A DNA stretch of 5,932 nt from a bacterium (lineage in GTDB: Bacteria > Patescibacteriota > Minisyncoccia > Phycocordibacterales > UBA1550). The notes beneath the pieces are model-generated. The model had not been told where the DNA came from. It made no database searches and saw nothing but the letters and a program-made list of their open reading frames with translations. The DNA lies in the NCBI GenBank assembly GCA_021812665.1, contig JAKAMX010000043.1, forward strand, positions 1-5,932, given 5' to 3'. Both the position numbers and the translations under genes were made by a program. Shown one piece after another: positions 1 to 5,634 of the stretch (position 1 is its first letter; each line of letters starts with the position of its first letter).

Positions 1-67
1 CGCTTACGCGTTACTATTACGCCTAAATTCAGTACTACACATCACTGCGAGCACTGAACTTGAAATT

Positions 68-96
68 ATTATATATGGTGCAAGATGAACCTGCAA
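68..96 (-). promoter_or_regulatory. Possible sigma70-type promoter firing leftward out of the window
   Basis: Read on the minus strand, TTGCAG (96-91) is followed after 17 nt by a perfect TATAAT (73-68). The -35 matches the consensus only at TTG. The start would be near 61, with transcription toward position 1 and beyond. No credible leftward start codon lies within the window: the ATG at 42-40 hits a stop after 12 codons. Any gene served must therefore begin outside, or this is a chance AT-rich match. Confidence 0.25.
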
Positions 97-102
97 AATA
101 TA

Positions 103-169
103 CGTGTGGATAACGCGTGGATAGCATTTACGAGCCCGTAAACACCCCGTACGACAGTAATCCCACACG
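103..169. repeat. Nested inverted repeat (stem-loop or cruciform candidate)
   Basis: CGTGTGG (103-109) is perfectly complementary to CCACACG (163-169), and the pairing can extend two more pairs with one bulged C. Inside it, CGTGG (116-120) pairs 4 of 5 with CCCCG (145-149). The apex is a perfect 6-bp stem, TTTACG (127-132) with CGTAAA (137-142), around a 4-nt loop. No T-run follows on either strand, so it does not look like a standard intrinsic terminator. It could be a structured RNA, a DNA protein-binding site, or coincidence. Confidence 0.35.
105..124 (-). promoter_or_regulatory. DnaA-box-like pair (one perfect, one 7/9)
   Basis: Positions 105-113 are the exact reverse complement of the classical DnaA box TTATCCACA. 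Positions 116-124 (CGTGGATAG) match it at 7 of 9 bases in the same orientation, offset by 11 bp, about one helical turn. They lie in a non-coding stretch just upstream of the possible leftward promoter. No dnaA gene or cluster of further boxes is visible, so an origin cannot be claimed. The first box also overlaps the arm of an inverted repeat, which may be the true reason for its sequence. Confidence 0.35.
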
Positions 170-179
170 CGAATATACT

Positions 180-201
180 ACTATAAAATGACTATAAAAT
201 C
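180..201. repeat. Two tandem copies of an 11-bp unit ACTATAAAATG/C
   Basis: Positions 180-190 and 191-201 are identical except for the last base. Each copy contains a TATAAA core. No -35 at a good distance and no rightward gene start is evident, so a promoter role is not supported. The second copy overlaps the left arm of the adjacent terminator-like hairpin. No other function is apparent. Confidence 0.5.
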
Positions 202-223
202 AAGAAAATAGGGCTTTCTTGAT
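195..223 (-). terminator. Terminator-like hairpin downstream of the leftward HTH gene
   Basis: A perfect 9-bp stem (ATCAAGAAA at 199-207 with TTTCTTGAT at 215-223) encloses a 7-nt loop. On the minus strand it begins 11 nt after the stop codon at 237-235 and is followed by TTTATAG. The stem has only two G-C pairs and the T-run is short, so it would be a weak intrinsic terminator, but position and orientation suit the HTH gene. On the plus strand no T-run follows. Confidence 0.42.
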
Positions 224-234
224 GAGTAGCGGGA

Positions 235-1062
235 TTAAGCCTGGGCAGAAGAATAACGACTCCAGCGACGCTCCCCCGTTTTCTTTAGGACACCACTTTC
301 GACAAGAGCCACGAGTTCTCTTTGAAGTGTCTTTTCGGACAAGCCCGGGAAGTGAATTGCGATGTCTTTTACCATCACTTCACGACTGTCTTTTACAATT
401 TTTAGGATCCTCGATCGACGTGCCTCGCGATCAACATTCACTGAACCAGCAGAAGCAGATTGCGCTGTGGTTTTGTTTGTGTGAACTTCAGATTTCTGCA
501 CGTGAGACTTAAAAGAATTTTCTTGGACGTTAGATTTTTTATCAGACATTGTATAGGACATACTACTATTGTTCTGTCCTTTATATGAATTGTCCTTGTG
601 CGCAACTTCAGCTCCGTGAAATGTTGATCCAAAAAATGTTTCGCCAAGAATGTTGTCTGTCCGTGACTCATGTGATGCTTTTTTAATTTCGATCGCATCG
701 CGAAGGGCTGCGTATTCCCTCTTCAAGATGGTGAAGTTCATCTCGGACAGAAGACCTGAGATGAATGCGAGTTCGAGAAGCGCAAGTGTCTCCAAAATGT
801 TACCGCGCAAGACGTCGAGACTGTGTCCTTCAGTTGTATGCCCGCCGATGCGTGCGAACGATGCATCTCGGACAAAGTCCAAGGACAGTGTGCGGAGGCG
901 AGACTTGAGTGGCTCGGTGTCCAATAGAAAATTAGTAACCAGATACACAGCAGTAGCAAGACGCTCACACTTTTTTGAAAGCGTGATAGTAAACGCTTCC
1001 ATTCCCCCTGCAGCCTGCTGTGCCAATAGTCCTTTATGCTCTATGTCTTTATTGTAGTCCAT
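235..1062 (-). CDS. Putative winged-helix DNA-binding protein with helical N-domain
   Basis: This 275-residue protein has three visible parts. Residues about 20-130 are rich in Leu and Ala and probably all-helical, with no membrane segment. Residues about 134-212 form a polar Ser/Asn/Lys/His linker of low complexity. Residues about 213-270 form a compact winged helix of DeoR-like type: RRSRILKIVK for helix 1, VKDIAIHF for helix 2, LSEKTLQREL as the likely recognition helix, then VLKKTGERRWSRY as the wing. I recall this C-terminal pattern from Parcubacteria proteins of unknown role. The ATG at 1062 is supported by AAGGA five nt upstream (minus strand, 1072-1068). The gene diverges from ftsK, so regulation of itself or of the ftsK group is an inference. 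It may instead be an architectural or mobile-element regulator. The CDS and HTH call are firm; the target is unknown. Confidence 0.82.
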   Translation of the reverse strand: MDYNKDIEHKGLLAQQAAGGMEAFTITLSKKCERLATAVYLVTNFLLDTEPLKSRLRTLSLDFVRDASFARIGGHTTEGHSLDVLRGNILETLALLELAFISGLLSEMNFTILKREYAALRDAIEIKKASHESRTDNILGETFFGSTFHGAEVAHKDNSYKGQNNSSMSYTMSDKKSNVQENSFKSHVQKSEVHTNKTTAQSASAGSVNVDREARRSRILKIVKDSREVMVKDIAIHFPGLSEKTLQRELVALVESGVLKKTGERRWSRYSSAQA

Positions 1063-1067
1063 GTCTG

Positions 1068-1072
1068 TCCTT
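1068..1072 (-). promoter_or_regulatory. Shine-Dalgarno site of the HTH gene
   Basis: AAGGA on the minus strand sits five nt before the ATG at 1062, a normal spacing. It fixes the start of the leftward gene and shows that SD-led initiation is used in this genome, in contrast to ftsK, recA and efp. Confidence 0.6.
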
Positions 1073-1130
1073 TTAATGTCTTATTGGTGGATTTCATCCG
1101 CTGGATAATGTGTTTACTTAAAGCTTGGGC

Positions 1131-1160
1131 ATTATATAACGGACAAAAGAGAAAAGTAAA
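1131..1160 (-). promoter_or_regulatory. Likely promoter of the leftward HTH gene
   Basis: On the minus strand a perfect TATAAT (1136-1131) lies 18 nt after TTTACT (1160-1155), which is only a half match to a -35. The start would be near 1124, giving a leader of about 62 nt that contains the AAGGA ribosome site. Strength rests on the -10. Confidence 0.45.
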
Positions 1161-1166
1161 GCCCGT

Positions 1167-1287
1167 ACACCAATGCATGCATCGTGTTTTTCAAAGATCA
1201 TGACCTTTAGAAGAAGTTCGCGTTTGTACGACTATCGATTCAGGGAGCCATCACTATAAACACTGCATGTAATGCCTGCATTGGTGT
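1167..1287. repeat. Long imperfect inverted repeat in the ftsK upstream region
   Basis: ACACCAATGCA (1167-1177) is perfectly complementary to 1277-1287. Past one mismatch, GCAT (1179-1182) pairs with ATGC (1272-1275), giving 15 of 16 pairs. An alternative inner register pairs GTGTTT (1184-1189) with AAACAC (1258-1263) and the adjacent TGCATG elements. The arms enclose about 68 nt holding the 1193-1208 near-palindrome. It could fold as RNA only if transcribed, and no promoter upstream of it on the plus strand is clear. Confidence 0.5.
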
Positions 1288-1359
1288 GGTGGTAAAGCAT
1301 TTTCTGCCTGACCTTGAAAAGACTGGTGTGGGTGCGTGCCACGCTGACGCATGCAGTTT

Positions 1360-1388
1360 TTGGGAGCCACTTCATTCTCTGCTATAAT
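1360..1388 (+). promoter_or_regulatory. ftsK promoter, extended -10 type
   Basis: TTGGGA (1360-1365, 4 of 6 to the -35 consensus) is followed after 17 nt by a perfect TATAAT (1383-1388), preceded by TG one base upstream (TGC, 1380-1382), the extended -10 signature. The predicted start near 1395 leaves only about 6 nt before the ATG at 1401. This placement excludes the upstream in-frame TTG at 1314 as a start for transcripts from this promoter. Confidence 0.7.
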
Positions 1389-1400
1389 GTTGAGAAATAT

Positions 1401-3575
1401 ATGGCAAAAAAAGAATTACCTCGACGAAAAAGAAAGGACGACGTGAAGGGTGCACAGAAAGGAACTCCTGCTAAAAAAATATCACTATTCGAAGGACTGT
1501 CGAATGAAACTCGACACAGTGTTATCGCTATACTTTTTTTCGTACTTGGTATCTTTTTCTTGGTTGCTGGGAAATATGGTGGATCAGCAGGTCTCATGCT
1601 CTATAACGGGTTCTCTTATTTGTTGGGCGTTGGATATTATGCTGTTCCCCTTCTCCTCTTTATTTTGGGTATCTCATTCTTCAAAGAATCGCGCCCCAAC
1701 ATCGCCACAACAGAAAGTCTCGGCGCATTTCTTTTCCTTTTTTCTATTCTCGGGCTACTCGATATGCAGGGTGGAATCTTTGGTCAATTCGCAGCCTTTT
1801 TGTTGAGTCCATTTGGTCCCTATGTAGCAACTCTGTTTTTGGTAGCATTTTTGATAATTTCACTACTCATAATATTCAATACCCATATTCGCTTTAGCTC
1901 TCTTCTGTTCTGGAGAAAGAACGAGCTCAATGATGACGCTGAGGAGGAGGATGAGGATGATGACGTAGAAGTACCAGAAGAAATTGTTGAGGAAAAGCCG
2001 GTAAAAGAAGAGAAACAAAAAGTCGCTCCTGCTGCGCCAAAGAAAAAAGAAGAATCAATGCAGGTTGAAGGTATTCCTTTGAACCAGGTAATGAACACTG
2101 CGTATGTTCCCCCTCCCCTCTCTTTGCTTGAAGCAGATCGTGGCAAACCAGGCGTTGGAGACATCAAAGCCAACGCGCAGATCATCAAAAGGACACTAGC
2201 ACAACACGGCATCACGGTTGAAATGGACGAGGTGTCTATCGGACCATCAGTCACTCGTTACGCATTAAAGCCGGCAGAAGGAGTAAAACTTTCACGTATC
2301 GCAGGTCTACAAAGCGAACTATCCTACGCACTCGCCGCACACCCTATTCGTATTGAGGCGCCAATTCCTGGTCAATCACTTGTTGGTGTTGAGGTGCCAA
2401 ACGGAACAAAAACTATCGTTGGCCTCAAGACACTCTTTGGTGCAGACGAATACCAACAGTCACCAAAGCATCTCCTTCTCGGACTCGGTCGCGGAGTATC
2501 TGGCAAGCTCTATTATGCAGATCTCGCAAAGATGCCACACATGCTCATCGCTGGTGCCACTGGATCAGGAAAGTCCGTGACGATTCACGCCATCGTCACC
2601 TCCCTCCTTTATCGCAATGCGCCGGAAAATATGCGCTTTATTATGATCGACCCAAAGCGTGTGGAGCTTACGCTCTATAACAAGATCCCTCACCTTCTCA
2701 CGCCAGTTATAACGGACGCCAAAAAAGCAATCTTGGCCTTGAAATGGGCCGGAAAAGAAATGGAGCGCCGATACAATGTCCTTGAGAGTAAGTCTGTCCG
2801 TGACATCGGCTCATATCATAAGAACGTTCTTGGTCCCGCACTCAAGGCGGCAGAAAAAGGAAAGAACGACGCCGATATGCCAGAGCGCATGCCATACATC
2901 GTTGTGGTCGTCGATGAAATTGCCGACATCATGCAGAGCTACCCACGCGAGCTTGAGAGCGCCATCGTTCGCCTCGCACAAATGAGTCGCGCCGTCGGTA
3001 TTCACCTCATACTCTCCACGCAGCGACCATCAGTAAATGTGATCACTGGTCTCATCAAAGCAAACATTCCTGCGCGTATTGCGCTCCAAGTTGCATCACA
3101 GATCGACTCACGCACAATTCTCGACGCAGCAGGTGCAGAAAAACTTCTCGGTGCTGGTGACATGCTCTTTATCTCCGGAGAAATGTCTCGCCCTACCCGT
3201 ATCCAGTCCGCATTTATGTCGGAAAACGAAGTGAAGTCAGTGGTGAAATATTTGGTCAATCTTCCTACCGACGGCGTTCCTGATGAAATAAATATTTCTT
3301 CTGGCAGTGTCAGCAGCGATCGCAATTCACTTTTTGAATCATCATTCGATGAAGACGGTGGCGATGACGATGATGAAATGTATGAAGAAGCGCGCATGAC
3401 CGTCATCGAAGCAGGCAAGGCATCCACCTCATATCTTCAAAGACGCTTGAAGTTGGGCTACGCACGTGCGGCACGTCTCATGGACATGCTCGAAGAACGC
3501 GGAGTCATCGGCCCCGGAGACGGCGCTAAGCCACGCGAAGTCCTTGAGAAACCTCGAACCGAGGAGGACCAATAG
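1401..3575 (+). CDS. ftsK: DNA translocase FtsK
   Basis: FtsK is a septum-anchored hexameric ATPase that pumps double-stranded DNA during division and chromosome segregation. The 724-residue protein begins with a basic segment, then four membrane spans (about 40-57, 70-94, 104-122 and 127-160). A short linker with an acidic stretch (about 177-204) follows. The alpha/beta motor has GITVEMDEVSIGPSVTRY near 270-287, Walker A GATGSGKS at 385-392, Walker B VVVVDEIAD at 501-509, and the family block STQRPSVNVITG at 539-550. A second acidic run (about 650-663) leads into the gamma winged helix (about 664-705), normally the KOPS reader. The reading frame extends back to TTG at 1314, but the promoter lies between the two, so ATG 1401 is chosen; no good SD precedes it. 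The linker is much shorter than in E. coli FtsK and similar to SpoIIIE-type proteins. Confidence 0.96.
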   Translation: MAKKELPRRKRKDDVKGAQKGTPAKKISLFEGLSNETRHSVIAILFFVLGIFFLVAGKYGGSAGLMLYNGFSYLLGVGYYAVPLLLFILGISFFKESRPNIATTESLGAFLFLFSILGLLDMQGGIFGQFAAFLLSPFGPYVATLFLVAFLIISLLIIFNTHIRFSSLLFWRKNELNDDAEEEDEDDDVEVPEEIVEEKPVKEEKQKVAPAAPKKKEESMQVEGIPLNQVMNTAYVPPPLSLLEADRGKPGVGDIKANAQIIKRTLAQHGITVEMDEVSIGPSVTRYALKPAEGVKLSRIAGLQSELSYALAAHPIRIEAPIPGQSLVGVEVPNGTKTIVGLKTLFGADEYQQSPKHLLLGLGRGVSGKLYYADLAKMPHMLIAGATGSGKSVTIHAIVTSLLYRNAPENMRFIMIDPKRVELTLYNKIPHLLTPVITDAKKAILALKWAGKEMERRYNVLESKSVRDIGSYHKNVLGPALKAAEKGKNDADMPERMPYIVVVVDEIADIMQSYPRELESAIVRLAQMSRAVGIHLILSTQRPSVNVITGLIKANIPARIALQVASQIDSRTILDAAGAEKLLGAGDMLFISGEMSRPTRIQSAFMSENEVKSVVKYLVNLPTDGVPDEINISSGSVSSDRNSLFESSFDEDGGDDDDEMYEEARMTVIEAGKASTSYLQRRLKLGYARAARLMDMLEERGVIGPGDGAKPREVLEKPRTEEDQ
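3561..3568 (+). promoter_or_regulatory. Shine-Dalgarno site inside the ftsK 3' end
   Basis: GAGGAGGA encodes the penultimate residues of FtsK (EED) and also forms a strong anti-16S match before the ATG at 3581. The gap of about 13 nt from the last G is longer than ideal. It supports translation of the next gene from the ftsK transcript. Confidence 0.6.
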
Positions 3576-3580
3576 AATAT

Positions 3581-3943
3581 ATGGAAGCGCGCGAAATTAT
3601 AAAATGGACACTGGCAACACTTGCGTCTCTCGTTGTCATTGGATACTCGTACTTTGTTTTAAGTGGGTACCTGCGGGGTCCACAGATAGCATTGTCGTCT
3701 CCAGAGAATGGGTACGCAACGACTACTCCCCTCATAGACATTACCGGAGTTGCGGTTCGCACAAATACTTTGTCCATTAACGGATCCAAAACAGCCATTG
3801 ACCTTGAGGGTAACTTCAACAGCAAATTGATACTGGCACCAGGGTATAATATAATGACAATCATTGCGCAAGACCGCTACGGTCGCACAACAGAAAAAAC
3901 GATCGAGATAAATTTATTACTTACGACAGCAACAACAACATAA
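3581..3943 (+). CDS. Small membrane-anchored protein with Ig-like extracytoplasmic domain
   Basis: The 120-residue product has a short charged N-terminus, one hydrophobic segment at about residues 8-30 (signal anchor) and an outside domain of about 80 residues. That domain shows the pattern of small bacterial Ig-like beta sandwiches of the glucodextranase-B type: SPENG at 40-44, IDITGVA at 52-58, LSINGSK at 64-70, DLEGNF at 74-79, LAPGYN at 85-90 and AQDRYGR at 96-102. No catalytic residues or cysteines are seen. A Thr-rich tail ends it. It starts 5 nt after the ftsK stop with an SD inside ftsK, and ends in tandem TAA codons 13 nt before recA. A cell-surface or division-site role is only inference from position. 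Fold assignment is moderate; function is unknown. Confidence 0.82.
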   Translation: MEAREIIKWTLATLASLVVIGYSYFVLSGYLRGPQIALSSPENGYATTTPLIDITGVAVRTNTLSINGSKTAIDLEGNFNSKLILAPGYNIMTIIAQDRYGRTTEKTIEINLLLTTATTT

Positions 3944-3944
3944 T
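3939..3944 (+). promoter_or_regulatory. Possible -10 element for recA
   Basis: CATAAT (5 of 6 to consensus) lies exactly 12 nt before the recA ATG, the same distance as the TATAAT before ftsK, and would give a leader of about 6 nt. An overlapping AATAAT (3942-3947) is an alternative. No convincing -35 is present at 16-18 nt, and the tandem TAA stops of the upstream gene create this AT-rich sequence anyway. No SOS-box of E. coli or Bacillus type is visible. Confidence 0.25.
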
Positions 3945-3956
3945 AATCTCACTACC

Positions 3957-4982
3957 ATGGCTCTAGCAAAAAAAGCAGCGAAGGACCACAAAGAAATGGG
4001 CGCAAACATTGACGACACCATCAAGGCAATCCAACAGAAATTTGGCGAAGGTGCCATCATGAAGCTCGGTGACAAACCAAAGGTTGGTGTAGATTCAATC
4101 CCTACGGGTTCTATCGGTCTCGACTATGCACTTGGCGTTGGCGGTCTTCCCCGTGGGCGCATTATCGAAATTTTTGGTCCTGAGTCATCGGGAAAAACAA
4201 CACTCACGTTGCACGTCATTGCTGAGGCACAAAAAATGGGAGGCATCTGCGCCTTTGTCGATGCAGAGCATGCAATGGATCCTGACTATACAAAAAAGCT
4301 CGGCGTAAACGTTGACGACCTTCTCATCTCTCAACCGGACACCGGCGAACAAGCGCTTGAAATCGTTGAGAGTCTCGTTCGTTCGGGCAAAATAGATGTA
4401 GTTGTTGTGGACTCTGTAGCGGCACTCACCCCAAAAGATGAGATCGAGGGCGACATGGGCGCACACCATGTAGGCAAGCAAGCACGCCTCATGTCACAAG
4501 CGCTTCGCAAGCTCACCGCAATTGTTTCAAAATCAAAGACAGTGGTAATCTTTATCAACCAAATCCGCATGCAGATCGGCGTAATGTTTGGTAACCCAGA
4601 GACCACCCCAGGAGGAAAGGCACTAAAGTTTTACACATCAGTGCGTCTGGATATCCGCCGCATCGCACAAATCAAAAAAGGCGAAGAAGTTGTCGGCAGC
4701 AGAACGCGAGTAAAAGTTGTTAAAAATAAAGTTGCTGCACCATTTAAACAAGCAGAGTTTGACCTCATGCACGGTCGCGGCATTTCTCAAGAAGGAGAGA
4801 TTTTGACGCTCGGCGAAAAGTTTGAAATTCTTCAAAAATCTGGCTCTTCATATGCCTACGGTGATATAAAAATCGGCCGCGGATATGACTCAGCATGCAC
4901 CTTCCTTGCCGACAAAGAAAACAAGGCAATTCGTGCGGCCATCCTCAAGGAAATTCGTGCGAAATTAAAAGAAACGGAATAG
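3957..4982 (+). CDS. recA: Recombinase RecA
   Basis: RecA is the ATP-dependent strand-exchange protein that forms filaments on single-stranded DNA for recombinational repair. All core elements are present in 341 residues: Walker A GPESSGKT at 74-81, the catalytic glutamate in FVDAEHA (E104), Walker B VVVVDSVAAL at 148-157, loop L1 near 159-173 (PKDEIEGDMGAHHVG), and loop L2 near 201-230 with NQIRMQIGVMFGNPETTPGG. The interface lysines in KVVKNK (253-258) and a C-terminal domain (about 275-337) follow. The protein stops at KLKETE directly after that domain, so the long acidic regulatory tail of E. coli RecA is missing. No SD precedes the ATG. It lies 13 nt after the small membrane-protein gene, so it may be co-transcribed with ftsK, have its own weak promoter, or both. 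Confidence 0.98.
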   Translation: MALAKKAAKDHKEMGANIDDTIKAIQQKFGEGAIMKLGDKPKVGVDSIPTGSIGLDYALGVGGLPRGRIIEIFGPESSGKTTLTLHVIAEAQKMGGICAFVDAEHAMDPDYTKKLGVNVDDLLISQPDTGEQALEIVESLVRSGKIDVVVVDSVAALTPKDEIEGDMGAHHVGKQARLMSQALRKLTAIVSKSKTVVIFINQIRMQIGVMFGNPETTPGGKALKFYTSVRLDIRRIAQIKKGEEVVGSRTRVKVVKNKVAAPFKQAEFDLMHGRGISQEGEILTLGEKFEILQKSGSSYAYGDIKIGRGYDSACTFLADKENKAIRAAILKEIRAKLKETE

Positions 4983-4995
4983 TGCCCTTCCCGGC

Positions 4996-5023
4996 TTGAA
5001 CTGATCCAGAAAATCTGTAATAT
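4996..5023 (+). promoter_or_regulatory. Candidate efp promoter
   Basis: TTGAAC (4996-5001, 4 of 6) is followed after 16 nt by TAATAT (5018-5023, 4 of 6, keeping the key first, second and last bases); TGTAAT (5016-5021) is an alternative -10. The predicted start near 5030 leaves a leader of only about 3 nt before the ATG at 5033. The 50-bp recA-efp gap shows no hairpin with T-run, so read-through from recA is also possible. Confidence 0.4.
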
Positions 5024-5032
5024 ACAAATTCT

Positions 5033-5602
5033 ATGCTCGAATACAACGAAATTACCCCAAAGAAATATATTGTGTACGAAAACGGACCATACGAAGTCCT
5101 CGAATCTCACGTTGCGCGCACCCAGCAGCGTAAGCCACAAAACCAGACAAAGATTCGTAACCTCATTACTGGCCAGATTATCCCCGTAACTTTCCGCTCA
5201 TCAGACAAAGTCCCAGAAGCTGATATCGAAAGCAAAGATATAAAATATCTCTACACCGCAAAGGGTGAAACATGGTTCTGCGATGCAAAGGATCCATCAG
5301 ACCGATTCCAACTTACCTCAGAAATGCTTGGCGGGCGTGAAAAATTCCTTAAGCCAAACACAATCGTAGACGCAATGGTATTTGATGAAAAAGTGATTGG
5401 TGTCCGCTTCCCTATCAAGATGGAACTCCTCGTAAAAGAGGCAGCTGCTGCAGTAAAAGGAAACACGGTGCAGGGCGGATCAAAACAAGTTGTACTCGAA
5501 ACTGGTGCAACTGTAAACGTACCAATGTTTATCAACCAGGGTGACCTCATTCGCATTAACACAGAGACAGGAACCTACTCAGAACGTGTAGACAAAAAAT
5601 AA
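5033..5602 (+). CDS. efp: Translation elongation factor P
   Basis: EF-P binds stalled ribosomes between P and E sites and promotes peptide bonds at polyproline stretches. The 189-residue length is normal. A KOW-like N-domain (about 1-63), a middle OB domain (about 66-128) and a C-terminal OB domain (about 132-187) are visible, the last with the family signature ETGATVNVPMFINQGDLIRI at 156-175. The tip loop of the N-domain reads RTQQRKP (29-35) in place of PGKG. Ungapped alignment with E. coli EF-P, anchored by PY (19-20) and RNLITG (42-47), puts Gln32 where the modified Lys34 should be, flanked by Arg33 and Lys34. Lysyl or rhamnosyl modification at that exact position is therefore unlikely. 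No SD is seen before the ATG. No modification gene is in the window. Confidence 0.95.
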   Translation: MLEYNEITPKKYIVYENGPYEVLESHVARTQQRKPQNQTKIRNLITGQIIPVTFRSSDKVPEADIESKDIKYLYTAKGETWFCDAKDPSDRFQLTSEMLGGREKFLKPNTIVDAMVFDEKVIGVRFPIKMELLVKEAAAAVKGNTVQGGSKQVVLETGATVNVPMFINQGDLIRINTETGTYSERVDKK

Positions 5603-5625
5603 CCCCCACGTTAAAGAATTCATTG
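5602..5625. repeat. Left arm of 24-bp inverted repeat around the GIY-YIG gene
   Basis: This arm starts ACCCCCACG and ends TTCATTG. It matches the reverse complement of 5884-5907 at 21 of 24 positions (mismatches at the 6th, 14th and 18th). It begins on the last base of the efp stop codon and ends 9 nt before the GIY-YIG ATG. Confidence 0.75.
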
Positions 5626-5634
5626 TCGCAACAC

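Larger units (their letters stand above)
1063..1400. other. Divergent intergenic region between the HTH gene and ftsK
   Basis: No plausible gene lies in these 338 bp. The region carries the leftward HTH promoter near 1131-1160, a long imperfect inverted repeat (1167-1287), and the ftsK promoter (1360-1388). Other visible elements are a 16-bp near-palindrome (AAAGATCATGACCTTT, 1193-1208, one mismatched pair), an 8-bp direct repeat GGGAGCCA (1243-1250 and 1362-1369, the second overlapping the ftsK -35), and an 8-bp direct repeat TGGTGTGG (1282-1289 and 1324-1331). TGCAT recurs several times. Such density suggests regulation of the divergent pair, but no known operator is recognised. Confidence 0.5.

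Noticed and set aside
28..58. Hairpin TTCAGT/ACTGAA as terminator of a gene to the left
   Set aside because: Only six contiguous pairs with a 17- to 19-nt intervening region and no T-run on either strand; no coding end is certain upstream.
219..1057. Open frames on the plus strand opposite the HTH gene (219-512 and 650-1057)
   Set aside because: They lack recognisable domains or ribosome sites and lie antisense to a gene with a clear winged-helix domain and SD.
1333..1361. TGCGT/ACGCA stem followed by five T as a terminator before ftsK
   Set aside because: The stem is five pairs and separated from the T-run by five bases, and the T-run merges into the ftsK -35 region.
1314..1400. 29-residue N-terminal extension of FtsK from TTG at 1314
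   Set aside because: A near-consensus promoter (1360-1388) lies inside it, the extra residues resemble no FtsK N-terminus, and MAKKELPRRKRK from ATG 1401 is a typical basic start.
1927..1975. GAG/GAT-rich purine run in ftsK as a microsatellite or internal start site
   Set aside because: It simply encodes the acidic linker of FtsK; GAGGAGG directly abuts an ATG with no usable spacing.
3901..3956. SOS box upstream of recA
   Set aside because: Neither the E. coli CTG-N10-CAG type nor the Bacillus GAAC-N4-GTTC type is present before the start codon.
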